Source of the DNA: Solobacterium sp.
GTDB taxonomy: Bacteria > Bacillota_I > Bacilli_A > Erysipelotrichales > Erysipelotrichaceae
Direction: 5' to 3'
Assembly (NCBI GenBank): GCA_017510405.1
Contig: JAFWNG010000007.1
Span: 1-64,000 of the forward strand
DNA: 64,000 nt
Both the position numbers and the translations under genes were made by a program. Below the pieces are notes generated by a model. It was not told the DNA's origin and did no database searches. It saw nothing but the letters and a program-made list of their open reading frames with translations. Below are positions 49,380 through 58,349 of this stretch, in pieces (within the stretch, counting starts at the first letter, position 1; each line of letters opens with the position of its first letter).

Positions 49380-50333
49380 TCAATACTGTTTTTCCACCGT
49401 GAAAAAACTGCCCAGATAACGGACTTCAGAAATCTTTCGGATCGTATCGATCTGTTTTTCTGTGATTCCGCCGGGATTCTCTGCTTCGATCACGTAATGA
49501 TACGATCCTAAGTAACTTCCTTCCGGCCGGTCGTGGATCGCTACAAGTTCCAGTCCGGTACCGGATATCGCAGCAATGATGTCATCGATCCTGTTCGCTT
49601 CGCAGCTTGCCACAAAGACGGCTCTCGGCAGCAGTTTTCCTTCCGGCTGAGATGAGGAAAGTACGTAGAACCGGGTCTTATTCGCGTCTGTGATCTGTAC
49701 ATTCTCTGCCAGCACCTCCAGTCCATACAGTCTGGCAGCGCCGGGTGCGGCAATCGCTGCAATCGTTCTGTCACCGGTTTCTGCGACGTAGCTCGCCGCA
49801 GCCGCAGTGCTCGGCATTTCTTTTGTCACCGCGTCCGGCATGTGTTCTTTTCTCCATACAGCACTCTGGGCGATTCCCTGGGCATGGGAACAGACCGTCC
49901 GGATATCTTCGATCGAGGCACCGGGAATTCCCATCAGTGTCTGGCTGATGGGAATGATCACTTCACCGATCACATAAATATTCTCCTGAGCGATCAGAGC
50001 ATCCAGATAATTCGTGACCGCTCCGCCCAGTGTATTTTCCTGCGGGATCACCGCATAGTCTGTATTACCGTTTACAACATCCGCGATTGCTTGATCGACA
50101 GTCGCTTCGGGAAAGAATACTGCTTCATTCTGAAAGAAGAACTGCGCTGCCTCTTCCGTATAAGTTCCCTGCGGTCCCAGATAACTGACTGCGGCACCGG
50201 ACGGGATCTCCGGTATGACTACGGAAGTTTCCGGATCCGGTTTTATATCAGAGGCAGCTGTACCGCAGCCGGAAACCATGATGCATACTGTCAGAAAGAC
50301 AGAAATCATAAGTGCTGTTTTTATCGTTTTCAT
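49380..50333 (-). CDS. Lipoprotein prephenate dehydratase with ACT-like domain
   Basis: A 317-residue protein with a clear lipoprotein signal (residues 1-23, lipobox VSGC) in front of a complete PheA-type dehydratase: VSYLGPQGTYTEEAAQFFF near residue 48, YAVIPQENTLGGAVTNYLDA near 90 and the catalytic TRF motif DANKTRFYVLSS near 218. The C-terminal ACT-like part has HDRPEGSYLG near 275, in place of the ESRP phenylalanine-sensing motif. Prephenate dehydratase makes phenylpyruvate in the cytosol; an exported form is unexpected. ATGA-coupled to a membrane-anchored hydrolase. Confidence 0.82.
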   Translation of the reverse strand: MKTIKTALMISVFLTVCIMVSGCGTAASDIKPDPETSVVIPEIPSGAAVSYLGPQGTYTEEAAQFFFQNEAVFFPEATVDQAIADVVNGNTDYAVIPQENTLGGAVTNYLDALIAQENIYVIGEVIIPISQTLMGIPGASIEDIRTVCSHAQGIAQSAVWRKEHMPDAVTKEMPSTAAAASYVAETGDRTIAAIAAPGAARLYGLEVLAENVQITDANKTRFYVLSSSQPEGKLLPRAVFVASCEANRIDDIIAAISGTGLELVAIHDRPEGSYLGSYHYVIEAENPGGITEKQIDTIRKISEVRYLGSFFTVEKQY

Positions 50334-51403
50334 CTGTTTTCCTCCGGCGTCCGGGCTGTTCCTGCGCCTGCAAATTTCCTGACCCGGTTCATATATTCTT
50401 CCGGCACTTCCAGATGCACGACATGTCTTGCATGGATCCTGACGAAGGTGACATCCTGAAGCCGGCTGCACGCAAACTGCGCGTTTTCTTCTGACATGGC
50501 GCCGTTCAGTGTGCCGTCCGGAAGGACGGACGTATCCGCCTGGATCAGCAGGACCGGACACCGGATGCGGCGCAGCGCTTCCGCATGATCAAAACCTGCA
50601 TTCCATGTACCGTCATAAAATGCTTTTCCAAAGCGCGGATCGTACTGGTCCATACCGCGGATCATTTCCCTGACGAGCGGCGGCACAAACGGGATCTCAA
50701 GCGTATTCTGCCAGTGCAGCATTCTTGCCAGGCTGATCAGGATACCGATCATTACACGCGCACCGGGAAATGTATTGTTTCGGAAAAACTCCGAAGAGTT
50801 ACTCATCCAGAACCGGACATAATCGCCTTCGTTATCCTCACGCACAGCTTTTTCGCTGACTGCAAACGTGCGGTATGCGATCGTATTCCTTACCGCAGGA
50901 TATTCCGAGGAAAACAGCGGCGGATCTTCCAGTACGGCAGCTTTGATCCATTCCGGTCTGTTTGCGGCCAGCCACACTGCCAGAAGACCGCCCGAGGAAT
51001 TTCCGCTGACATATACCGGTTCGCCGATCACTTCTTCGATGAACTGTGCCAGAGAAGAACCGATCTGTTCTGCGTTCATCTCATAATCATCCGGGCATCT
51101 GGTCTTTCCGTGTCCGGGATAATCAACAGAATAGACATGATAGTATTCCGACAGCGGCACCATGACCCGGTGATAGGAAAACCAGTCCAGCATCTGTGCA
51201 TGCAGAAGGAGAAGCACGGGTTTTCCGTCCCCTTCGGATTCGGCATAATGAAAACGAACATCACCGACAATAACGTCTTTTTCCGTGATGCCTGCTTTCT
51301 TCAGTCTCAGATGCCACGGGTTCCGGTACAGCGCAATATACAGGATCACCAGCGGCATCAGCCTGAGAATGATCAGAAACAGATTTAACAGAAGACGGAT
51401 CAC
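50330..51403 (-). CDS. Membrane-anchored alpha/beta hydrolase
   Basis: A 357-residue protein: one N-terminal helix (residues 3-25), then an alpha/beta hydrolase. LLLLHAQMLDWFSYHRV near residue 70, VSGNSSGGLLAVWLA near 133 (nucleophile Ser), and ARHVVHLEVP near 328 (His). Paralogue of the hydrolase at 35076: both share a single helix, a basic stretch and the LEDPP segment. First gene of the operon with the lipoprotein prephenate dehydratase. Substrate unknown. Confidence 0.83.
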   Translation of the reverse strand: MIRLLLNLFLIILRLMPLVILYIALYRNPWHLRLKKAGITEKDVIVGDVRFHYAESEGDGKPVLLLLHAQMLDWFSYHRVMVPLSEYYHVYSVDYPGHGKTRCPDDYEMNAEQIGSSLAQFIEEVIGEPVYVSGNSSGGLLAVWLAANRPEWIKAAVLEDPPLFSSEYPAVRNTIAYRTFAVSEKAVREDNEGDYVRFWMSNSSEFFRNNTFPGARVMIGILISLARMLHWQNTLEIPFVPPLVREMIRGMDQYDPRFGKAFYDGTWNAGFDHAEALRRIRCPVLLIQADTSVLPDGTLNGAMSEENAQFACSRLQDVTFVRIHARHVVHLEVPEEYMNRVRKFAGAGTARTPEENR

Positions 51404-51510
51404 TTTTCCTCCTGTTCCAGAATACAGATGACCTTACAGATCCGGTATCTTTCAAAAAAAGAATATCATATGCGCATATGATATTCCGCTAAATATACTC
51501 TTCTGCAGGA

Positions 51511-52137
51511 TCAATACCCCAGCCTGCGGTCAACCGTATGTACCGGCGGCTTTCCTTCCAGCACAAGCAGCAGATTCTGTATAACGACATCAATGACCAG
51601 GCTGTAATTGACACCGCTGCGATAGCCGCCCGAAATATGCGGTGTGATATATACGCGTTCAGCCGACCAGAGCGGATGGCCTTCAGGCAGCGGCTCTGGA
51701 TCCATCACATCCAGACAGGCAGCTTTAAGATGACCGTTTGCCATTACCGAAAGAAGATCCTCTGTCACAATGGAATTGCCTCTGCCGACATTAAGCAGAA
51801 TAGCAGTGGATTTCATCTTTTCCAGTCTCTTCCTGTCAAACATTCCTTTTGTCTCCGGTGTACCGGGGAGACTCAGAGCAACCACATCCATCTCCGGGAG
51901 GATCGCGTCCATTTCATTCGGTATCACAAGCTGTTCAACATAGTCCGGCTGATCATGCACAGTTCTTCTCACGCCATAGCATACAGCACCTAGGGCATTC
52001 GCTTTTCTGAGAAACGAACTTCCGATCATTCCCATACCGACAGACAGTGTCCTGGCACCTTCAAATCTTGTGATCTGATCCAGCAGTTCCCATCTCTGTT
52101 CTTTCTGTATGGAAAGATACTCAGGCATCCGTTTCAT
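51511..52137 (-). pseudogene. 2-hydroxyacid dehydrogenase, N-terminal third missing
   Basis: 208 residues covering the NAD-binding domain and C-terminus of a D-isomer-specific 2-hydroxyacid dehydrogenase: dinucleotide motif VGMGMIGSSFL near residue 33, NVGRGNSIVTEDLL near 117 and TPHISGG near 168. The full family is about 310 residues; the segment before PEYLSIQKEQRW is absent, so the substrate domain is incomplete. The reading frame starts at an ATG that overlaps the preceding gene remnant. Probably a deletion derivative. Confidence 0.75.
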
Positions 52138-52254
52138 CGCGTTCCGGGCGTATTCTGCTCATCACCTTTTCTGTCCTTCGCCGGCAGTGTTTTGATCACG
52201 ATTCCCGCCAGGAGCGCAAGTCCCAGCAGCACAATTAAGAGTCTTTTTTTTCAT
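52134..52254 (-). pseudogene. Small membrane protein with frame-shifting A tract
   Basis: ATG at 52254 follows AAGAAGG and is followed by eight A (52244-52251). With one A fewer the frame would give MKKRLLIVLLGLALLAGIVI, a single membrane helix, then a polar tail of about 20 residues ending at the dehydrogenase start (ATGA overlap). As written the frame is lost after a few codons. It may be a polymorphic homopolymer or a sequencing artefact. Confidence 0.5.
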
Positions 52255-52494
52255 ATGAACCTTCTTATCCCATTCATCAGACAAGCCTCCCGGTCATGCG
52301 TCCGGGATGCATACGAATGGATCTTCTCTCTGAAAAAATAATACCAGAATAAATGGATTTATTTGAGGTATATGCCGGGCAAACCGGAAGAAACAGAGAA
52401 GCAGACCGTACCGTCTGTTACGCCGCCGCAAGAAAAGCAGCCTCCCGCCGGATACGGAAAGCTGCTGTGCAATGAATCTGTTTTTCTTCTGACG

Positions 52495-54246
52495 TCAGAT
52501 ACTCCATCCGGCACTTGCGCTCTGAAGCTGCGTCATACGTCTGAAAATGCCGTTTTCCTTTTTCAGCAGTTCTTCGGGACTGCCTTCCTCCGCGACCCTG
52601 CCGTCAGAAAGGACTACGATCTTATCTGCGGCCTCCACGGTACGCATGCGGTGTGCGATAACAAGGACTGTCTTTCCTGCCAGAAGCCGCGACAGTGCTT
52701 CCTGAACCTTTGTTTCATTCTCCACGTCAAGAGAAGCAGTTGCCTCATCCAGAAGGACGATCGGCGCATTTTTCAGCAGTGCCCGGGCAATCGAGATACG
52801 CTGCCGCTCGCCGCCGGAAAGCTTCGTCCCGTTCTCACCAATCGGCGTCGCATAGCCCTGGGGCAGCTTTTCTGCGAATTCGTCACAGTTGGCCGCCGCA
52901 GCCGCTGCCAGCACTTCTTCGTCAGTCGCACCGTGCCTGCCGAGACGGATATTCTCCATGACAGTATCGTCAAAGAGAACCACATCCTGGAAGACCATGG
53001 AATAGTCTGTAAGCAGTGTCTCGGGATCGACTGTGCTGATATCGATTCCGCCGACACGAATGCTGCCTTCGGTAATATCCCAAAGACGGGCAGCCAGCCT
53101 GGCGCAGGTGCTTTTGCCGGAGCCGGACGGACCGACTAAAGCCGTGACTTCGCCTTCCTTTGCAGTGAAACTGACGCCGCGCAGCACCTGCTCATTGTCA
53201 TAGGCAAAACCGACATTTTCAAAGACGATGTCATGCCCGGCCGGAGCAAAAGTGTCCGCGCCTTCCGCCGTCTTCGCGTCATAGATCTCCATCAGCCTGC
53301 CGGCAGAGATCTGGGACATGAACATTTCCGCGATCAGCGCCAGTGCCTGGTCGAACGGCGCATAGATGCGTGTGATCGCCAGCAGGAACATGAACAGGGT
53401 CATAAAGTCGATCTGACCGGAAAGGATCAGACTCGTTCCGGTAAGGATGGTCGTTGCCACACCCAGCCGCATGATCACGCTCGCCGCATTGACAAAGATG
53501 CCGGTATGCAGTTCGCCCCGCAGCATAGTCTTTTCGTGATAGTCGATCTTGTCGTTCAGGACTTTGAGGAATCTGTCTTCCTGATTCGTCGCACGGATCT
53601 CCCGGATGTTTTCCAGTGTTTCCTGGATGCCGTCCGACACCTGAACACCTGCAGCCTTGGTGATCTCGGAATTGCGTCTGGTGAGCTTTCTGCTGCCGAA
53701 CAGCAGTATAAAAGCAACCGGGACGCCCCACAGGCAGGCAATAGCCAGCCGCCAGTTATAGAACAGCATACAGACTGCTATGATGGCCGTAGAGATATAG
53801 GACCCGTACAGATATCCCAGACAGTGTGACCAGACATGCTCCAGACGGTTCACATCGCCCATGATCGTTTCTGTAAGATCCGCCAGATCCCGTTTGCCGA
53901 AATAACCAAGAGGCAGTTTCCGCAGACGCTCAGCCAGGCTGAGACGGACAGCTTTGACTTCACCGTAGACCAGACCGTACGTGACCTGGTACTGCTGAAG
54001 ATGTGTAATGATCGACAGCACCAGGAAAGCAAGCACCAGAAGGATGAAGGTGACAGCTTTCGGCAGTTCTTTACCATCGGTCAGGACTGCCATGTATTCT
54101 GACATCATCAGGTACAGGATCCCCATGCCGCCCATCACAACAAGATTGACGATGACCGTCCAGAACGTGCCCTGTTTTGTATTACGGATGCCCTGATCGG
54201 TAAGCGCGTATTTTCTCTGAAATTCTTTTCCGAACATGACTTTCAC
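52495..54246 (-). CDS. ABC exporter half-transporter (heterodimer partner)
   Basis: A 583-residue fused membrane-ATPase protein: six helices (about 20-310), then an ATPase. Walker A LVGPSGSGKSTCARL near residue 370, signature LSGGERQRISIARAL near 470 and Walker B IVLLDEATASLDVENE. Four bases separate it from the second half-transporter. The pair resembles IrtAB/YbtPQ-like transporters of siderophores or hydrophobic compounds. No gene follows within 240 bases, except a small remnant and a broken dehydrogenase. Confidence 0.9.
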   Translation of the reverse strand: MKVMFGKEFQRKYALTDQGIRNTKQGTFWTVIVNLVVMGGMGILYLMMSEYMAVLTDGKELPKAVTFILLVLAFLVLSIITHLQQYQVTYGLVYGEVKAVRLSLAERLRKLPLGYFGKRDLADLTETIMGDVNRLEHVWSHCLGYLYGSYISTAIIAVCMLFYNWRLAIACLWGVPVAFILLFGSRKLTRRNSEITKAAGVQVSDGIQETLENIREIRATNQEDRFLKVLNDKIDYHEKTMLRGELHTGIFVNAASVIMRLGVATTILTGTSLILSGQIDFMTLFMFLLAITRIYAPFDQALALIAEMFMSQISAGRLMEIYDAKTAEGADTFAPAGHDIVFENVGFAYDNEQVLRGVSFTAKEGEVTALVGPSGSGKSTCARLAARLWDITEGSIRVGGIDISTVDPETLLTDYSMVFQDVVLFDDTVMENIRLGRHGATDEEVLAAAAAANCDEFAEKLPQGYATPIGENGTKLSGGERQRISIARALLKNAPIVLLDEATASLDVENETKVQEALSRLLAGKTVLVIAHRMRTVEAADKIVVLSDGRVAEEGSPEELLKKENGIFRRMTQLQSASAGWSI

Positions 54247-54249
54247 CTC

Positions 54250-56031
54250 CTATATGCGCCATTTCACAGCCTGGTTGTAATCGGCCCACATTTTTGCGTA
54301 CAGGCCGCCGGCTGCCGCAAGCTGTGCATGAGTCCCCTCTTCCGCAACGCGGCCGGAATCCAGCACGATGATCTTATCCGCGCCGACGACGGTCGACAGA
54401 CGGTGCGCGATCATGATGACAGTGCGGCCTTTTGTCAGTACGGCAAAAGCCTTCTGGATCAGAGCTTCGTTCTCCGGGTCTGCAAACGCCGTAGCCTCAT
54501 CCAGAACGACGATCGGAGCATTTTTGAGGATCGCCCTTGCCAGAGCCACGCGCTGCTGCTCACCGCCGGACAGGTAAGTCCCTTCGGTTCCGATAATCGT
54601 ATCCATCCCATCCGGAAGTTTTTCCAGGATGTCATCGCACTGGGCAGCGGAAAGAGCTGCCTGCACTTCTTCCCGCGACGCTTGCGGCCTGGCTGCCCTG
54701 ACATTTTCCAGAATGCTTGCCTTGAACAGACGGTCATTCTGGAAGACAAAGGCAACCTGATCCATCAGCACATGCGGATCCGTATCACGGACATCCACCC
54801 CGCCGACTTCCACAGAGCCGGAACTGACATCCCAGAACCGCGGGATCAGACTGGCTGCCGTGGTCTTTCCGCCGCCCGATGGTCCAACCAATGCCGCCGT
54901 CTGCCCCGGTTCAACACGGAACGATACATGATCCAGCGCCGGGATATTTGATCCGTCATAAGTGAAGGTGACGTCCCTGAATACAACGCTGTTGTCTTTT
55001 GGAGTCTGCGGATGATCGGTGATCTTCAGCACCGGAGCACTCATCACCTGATCGATGCGGGAGAGCGCTGTGCCTGCCTGCATCATGCCGCTTGCCGCAA
55101 ACATGACCCTTGCCAGAGCCGTGGATACGATTGCGGAGAACACTGCGTAGAACGCAAAATCCGTAACAAAACCGGCAAAGTTTCCTGCTTTGAGAGCACC
55201 CGGGGCAAGGATCAGAGCCACAGGCACAAGGAAGACAAATGCGCCTTCCGTAAAGGTCAGATTGACCGCCTGCGGAACACGGCAGACTTCTCCCTGGTAA
55301 TATTCCGCCTTTGCGCTGTAATCCTCAATGGCCTGTTTGAATGCCCGGAACGAATATACTGTCTGCTGAAACACTTTGACTACCGGGATTCCGCGAACGT
55401 ATTCTGTTCCGGCCTTGCTCATTACATCCTGTGCCGCCTGGTATTCTGCCATCAGGGCGGCATTCTTTCCGCCCATCATGGTAAACATTGCAGCAATGGA
55501 GATGACCGCTGCCAGAAGACAGGCAGCACCCATCCGCCAGTCGAAGACGAACATCAGGATGATCATGGATATCAGCATGGCGGCACTTCCGACAATATCC
55601 GCCAGGTTGTGAGCGAGCAGCGTCTCCGTATCGGAGGCAGCTCCATCCAGACGGTTGCGGATCAGACCGGACGCATTGGAATCAAAGAAGCCAAGCGGCG
55701 TCTTCATCAGGTGCTCCATGCCCTGTTTGCGGATATTGGAGGCTGTCCGGAACGCAGCCAGATGCGTGCACATCAGAGCGGCGAAATAGACCGCTATACC
55801 GGCTACGGCAAACCCGAACGCCATCCACCCGTAACGGGCAATGCCGGCGGCAGCCGTCCAGTCCGGCGCCGCAGAAATCAGATCGCGCGCTGCCAGCCAG
55901 ATACAGATATAGGGAGCCATTCCCAGAATCATAGCCGCAGCGGAAAATCCAAGACCCAGGAAAGTCAGTTTTTTATAACTGCCTGCATAGTTCAGCAGAA
56001 CAGCCACATCACTTTGCTTCTTTTCCTTCAT
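54250..56031 (-). CDS. ABC exporter half-transporter (heterodimer partner)
   Basis: A 593-residue fused half-transporter. Membrane part about 20-310, Walker A LVGPSGGGKTTAASL near residue 378, signature LSGGEQQRVALARAI near 480. The Walker B region IVVLDEATAFADPENE contains the AFADPENE variant typical of IrtB/YbtPQ-type transporters. First full gene of the pair, overlapping the 13-codon leader by ATGA. A GTTAG-N6-CTAAC box lies 66 bases upstream. Confidence 0.92.
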   Translation of the reverse strand: MKEKKQSDVAVLLNYAGSYKKLTFLGLGFSAAAMILGMAPYICIWLAARDLISAAPDWTAAAGIARYGWMAFGFAVAGIAVYFAALMCTHLAAFRTASNIRKQGMEHLMKTPLGFFDSNASGLIRNRLDGAASDTETLLAHNLADIVGSAAMLISMIILMFVFDWRMGAACLLAAVISIAAMFTMMGGKNAALMAEYQAAQDVMSKAGTEYVRGIPVVKVFQQTVYSFRAFKQAIEDYSAKAEYYQGEVCRVPQAVNLTFTEGAFVFLVPVALILAPGALKAGNFAGFVTDFAFYAVFSAIVSTALARVMFAASGMMQAGTALSRIDQVMSAPVLKITDHPQTPKDNSVVFRDVTFTYDGSNIPALDHVSFRVEPGQTAALVGPSGGGKTTAASLIPRFWDVSSGSVEVGGVDVRDTDPHVLMDQVAFVFQNDRLFKASILENVRAARPQASREEVQAALSAAQCDDILEKLPDGMDTIIGTEGTYLSGGEQQRVALARAILKNAPIVVLDEATAFADPENEALIQKAFAVLTKGRTVIMIAHRLSTVVGADKIIVLDSGRVAEEGTHAQLAAAGGLYAKMWADYNQAVKWRI

Positions 56032-56069
56032 AAGTCCGTCTCCTTGCTCAAATTCAAATAACTGATCAT
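56028..56069 (-). CDS. 13-residue leader peptide coupled to the ABC exporter
   Basis: ATG at 56069 follows CTGGAGGATTCATT, a strong ribosome site, and encodes MISYLNLSKETDL. Its TGA overlaps the exporter ATG (ATGA), and the exporter's own AGGAGAC site lies inside this short frame. This could couple exporter translation to leader translation. Too short for family comparison. Confidence 0.5.
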   Translation of the reverse strand: MISYLNLSKETDL

Positions 56070-56096
56070 AATGAATCCTCCAGAATCAGCATTTCA

Positions 56097-56112
56097 GTTA
56101 GCAACCACTAAC
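56097..56112. promoter_or_regulatory. GTTAG-N6-CTAAC operator box 1
   Basis: GTTAG-CAACCA-CTAAC, 28 bases upstream of the leader peptide. The same spaced dyad occurs twice in front of the MBL/methyltransferase genes (59276, 59368). Confidence 0.6.
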
Positions 56113-56130
56113 CTGTATTTACGATATCTC

Positions 56131-56154
56131 CCGGTAAACCAGACAGTTTACCGG
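56131..56154. repeat. Perfect 24-base dyad
   Basis: CCGGTAAAC-CAGACA-GTTTACCGG between the ATC-hydrolase-like gene (ends 56189) and the exporter promoter. No T run follows on the minus strand, so a terminator is unlikely; it may be a second operator. Confidence 0.5.
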
Positions 56155-56188
56155 AAGGAAATTACGAAGAACGTTACAGAAAACCGCC

Positions 56189-56797
56189 TTACAGCTTCCT
56201 GAGGCAGAAATCGCAGCGTTCAGCTCCTTTGCCAAGCGTTCCGGTCCTCTCAAATTTCAGACCCGTCAGACTGCCGTAGATCCGGTCATCGTTTTCGCAG
56301 AAGACCTTCGTGAGCTCCGGACATCCCAGTTCCATGAAATACCGGCAGTACGGACATGCCGTCACATCCATCCGGAATTCACCTTTTTTCTTTGGATAGA
56401 ATACATTCCTGAAACCGTTTCCCGATCCGAACAATTTCTTTGTCAGCGGATCCCACGCCTTGAGAAACAGACTCTGCATTCCCGGCAGCTTCATGAGTTT
56501 CTGAAGCTTCTTTTCAATCGGCTTACAGGTCTGAACGGCACCATTCTCGATGATCCGGTATGCCGTCTCCTGTCCGACTGCATCTTTTACAGTAAGATAG
56601 ACCGCCGCTGACGGAAGGATCCTGCTGTCTGTATGCATATGAACGCCTTTGGGAAGGCTGTTGTACCGCCTCAATAATTCATCAAGCTTTACAGTCGCTT
56701 CCCGCCACAGAGCGTCACTTTCGGCTTTTGGCAGGACTTTGTCCATTTCCGTCTTTATCACGGCTTTCTTTTTCATAATTGTTTCTGCAGTTTTCAT
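56189..56797 (-). CDS. L-2-amino-thiazoline-4-carboxylate hydrolase-like protein
   Basis: A 202-residue protein matching the ATC_hydrolase family (PF14196): the C-terminal half has DVTACPYCRYFMELGCPELT near residue 145, FCENDDRIYGSL near 168 and a final CDFCLRK, with conserved Cys, Glu and Asp. The founding member opens a thiazoline ring to give cysteine derivatives; many relatives sit beside transporters and TetR or MarR genes with no known substrate. Start at 56797 follows GGAGGGGG; the frame can extend 20 codons upstream without support. Confidence 0.75.
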   Translation of the reverse strand: MKTAETIMKKKAVIKTEMDKVLPKAESDALWREATVKLDELLRRYNSLPKGVHMHTDSRILPSAAVYLTVKDAVGQETAYRIIENGAVQTCKPIEKKLQKLMKLPGMQSLFLKAWDPLTKKLFGSGNGFRNVFYPKKKGEFRMDVTACPYCRYFMELGCPELTKVFCENDDRIYGSLTGLKFERTGTLGKGAERCDFCLRKL

Positions 56798-56933
56798 ATT
56801 CCCCCTCCGATCGGCAGACGTTCCCCGCCATCCGTACTGCAGCGAAAGAAAATACAATGCCTCTTAACAGCTGCTTCCTGAATGAATATGCACAATGCAG
56901 GACAGAAGCAGCAGTGTCCGCAGTTGATACGCC

Positions 56934-57557
56934 TTACTTTTCTGCCAGCACTGTGATCCACGGCTTATCCGGGTAATGTCTCGTTCTGATCTGTGAAAAG
57001 CCCGCTGTCCTGAGAGCATCCGTGAGCTGTTCCGGTGTGTAGTAGTTCATTCCGTCAATAATCGCAGTATATTTGAGCGTCGCCGCATCCGTCCCGTCGG
57101 ATTCATTGCATATCAGGAAAGAACCTCCCGGTTTCACCACGCGGGCAATTTCTTTGAAGCACTTTTCCAGCCTAGGCCAGAAATACACCGTCTCAAAAGC
57201 CGTAACCAGATCAAAGGTCCCGTCGTCAAAAGGAAGCGAAGAAACATCCCCCTGGATCACGCGGCACCTGCCCGCCTCCACAGCTTTCTTATTTGTTTTC
57301 TTCGTTTTCTCAACAGATACTTCGGAATAATCCAATGCTGTAAGCACAGCCTGAGGATAGCGCTTCATAAGCTCACGGGCGTTCCTGCCGCCTCCGCATC
57401 CGAGTTCCGCGATACAGTCGGCAGAAACGCCGTCCAGAGCCGACATGCCCCAGTCCGCCAGCTTTGCGTGGCCGCTGTTCATGCCGTTCACCATCAGTTT
57501 TCCGAGGAAGCCTTCCGGTTTCCGCGTCTGGCTGACAAAATTTTTGAACAATCCCAC
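56934..57557 (-). CDS. SAM-dependent methyltransferase
   Basis: A 207-residue class I methyltransferase. AELGCGGGRNARELM near residue 50 is the AdoMet loop, VIQGDVSSLPFDDGTFDLVT near 100 and RVVKPGGSFLICNE near 138 complete the fold. It starts with GTG. Located between the ATC-hydrolase-like gene and a second methyltransferase; nine bases separate it from the latter. Substrate unknown. It is similar in build to the next gene. Confidence 0.88.
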   Translation of the reverse strand: MGLFKNFVSQTRKPEGFLGKLMVNGMNSGHAKLADWGMSALDGVSADCIAELGCGGGRNARELMKRYPQAVLTALDYSEVSVEKTKKTNKKAVEAGRCRVIQGDVSSLPFDDGTFDLVTAFETVYFWPRLEKCFKEIARVVKPGGSFLICNESDGTDAATLKYTAIIDGMNYYTPEQLTDALRTAGFSQIRTRHYPDKPWITVLAEK

Positions 57558-57566
57558 TTTCCTGCC

Positions 57567-58349
57567 TCACTTTCTGCCGACAAGCAAAGCCGAACCGGAC
57601 AGAGCCATCCAGGCCGATTCCTTCCCTGTCATAAACATTCCGTCGGTCGTATCGATCAGCTCGACGCTTTCGTATCCCATATCCTTTAGTTTCTTCACAA
57701 AAGCCTGCATATCACCGTATTTGGTCTTTGAGAAGATGTCATGGATCGCGAATGTCCCGCCTTTTTTCAGGACACGCAGCGTTTCCAGGAGGTACGCCTG
57801 CCGGTCTCCGGGAATATTGTGATAGACATAGTTGCTCATCACCGCGTCAAAGCTCCCGTCAGGGAATTCCAGGCGCACAGCGTCACCCCTGCAGAAGGTC
57901 ACATTTCTGACGCCTTCGGCTCCGGCATTGTTCTCACATAACGGCTTGTTAAAAGAAGCGTACTCTTTGCCCCAGCGGTCGATTCCTATGACGGAAGCAT
58001 GCGGATTCCGTTTGGCGCATGCAATGGTCAGAGCGCCGCTTCCGCAGCCCACATCCAGTCCTTTACCGCCGTCCGGCATTCTGACGTATTCTGCGATTCC
58101 TTCAATGATCTGCCTGGACATCTGCCGGCTGCCGTTGTATGAAAATGCACGGTACATGCAAACCATCCAGACCGAAACACACAGTCCGACGACTGACGCG
58201 ATCAGGCAAACAATGAACAGCACTGTCTTCATTCCGCCTGCCGCGTCTGTAAGACCAAATACAGCAGACAGGATCAGAAACAGAGCGGTTATTCCTGCAG
58301 CGGAAAGAACCATGCCTTTCGGCATCCAGTTTTTATAATCCGGTTTCAT
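57567..58349 (-). CDS. Membrane-associated SAM-dependent methyltransferase
   Basis: A 260-residue methyltransferase with two N-terminal helices (about residues 12-34 and 40-65) before the AdoMet core: GLDVGCGSGALTIACAKR near 98, CRGDAVRLEFPDGSFDAVMS near 152 and LRVLKKGGTFAIHDIFSK near 188. ATGA overlap with the MBL hydrolase gene upstream. The membrane helices suggest a lipophilic or membrane substrate. Such methyltransferases accompany several Firmicute efflux operons. Confidence 0.88.
   Translation of the reverse strand: MKPDYKNWMPKGMVLSAAGITALFLILSAVFGLTDAAGGMKTVLFIVCLIASVVGLCVSVWMVCMYRAFSYNGSRQMSRQIIEGIAEYVRMPDGGKGLDVGCGSGALTIACAKRNPHASVIGIDRWGKEYASFNKPLCENNAGAEGVRNVTFCRGDAVRLEFPDGSFDAVMSNYVYHNIPGDRQAYLLETLRVLKKGGTFAIHDIFSKTKYGDMQAFVKKLKDMGYESVELIDTTDGMFMTGKESAWMALSGSALLVGRK

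Noticed and set aside
52363-53139. A 258-codon plus-strand frame starting with a proline-rich segment
   Set aside because: The first part lies in the gap after the ABC exporter and looked coding, but most of it is antisense to the exporter ATPase, and no ribosome site precedes it.
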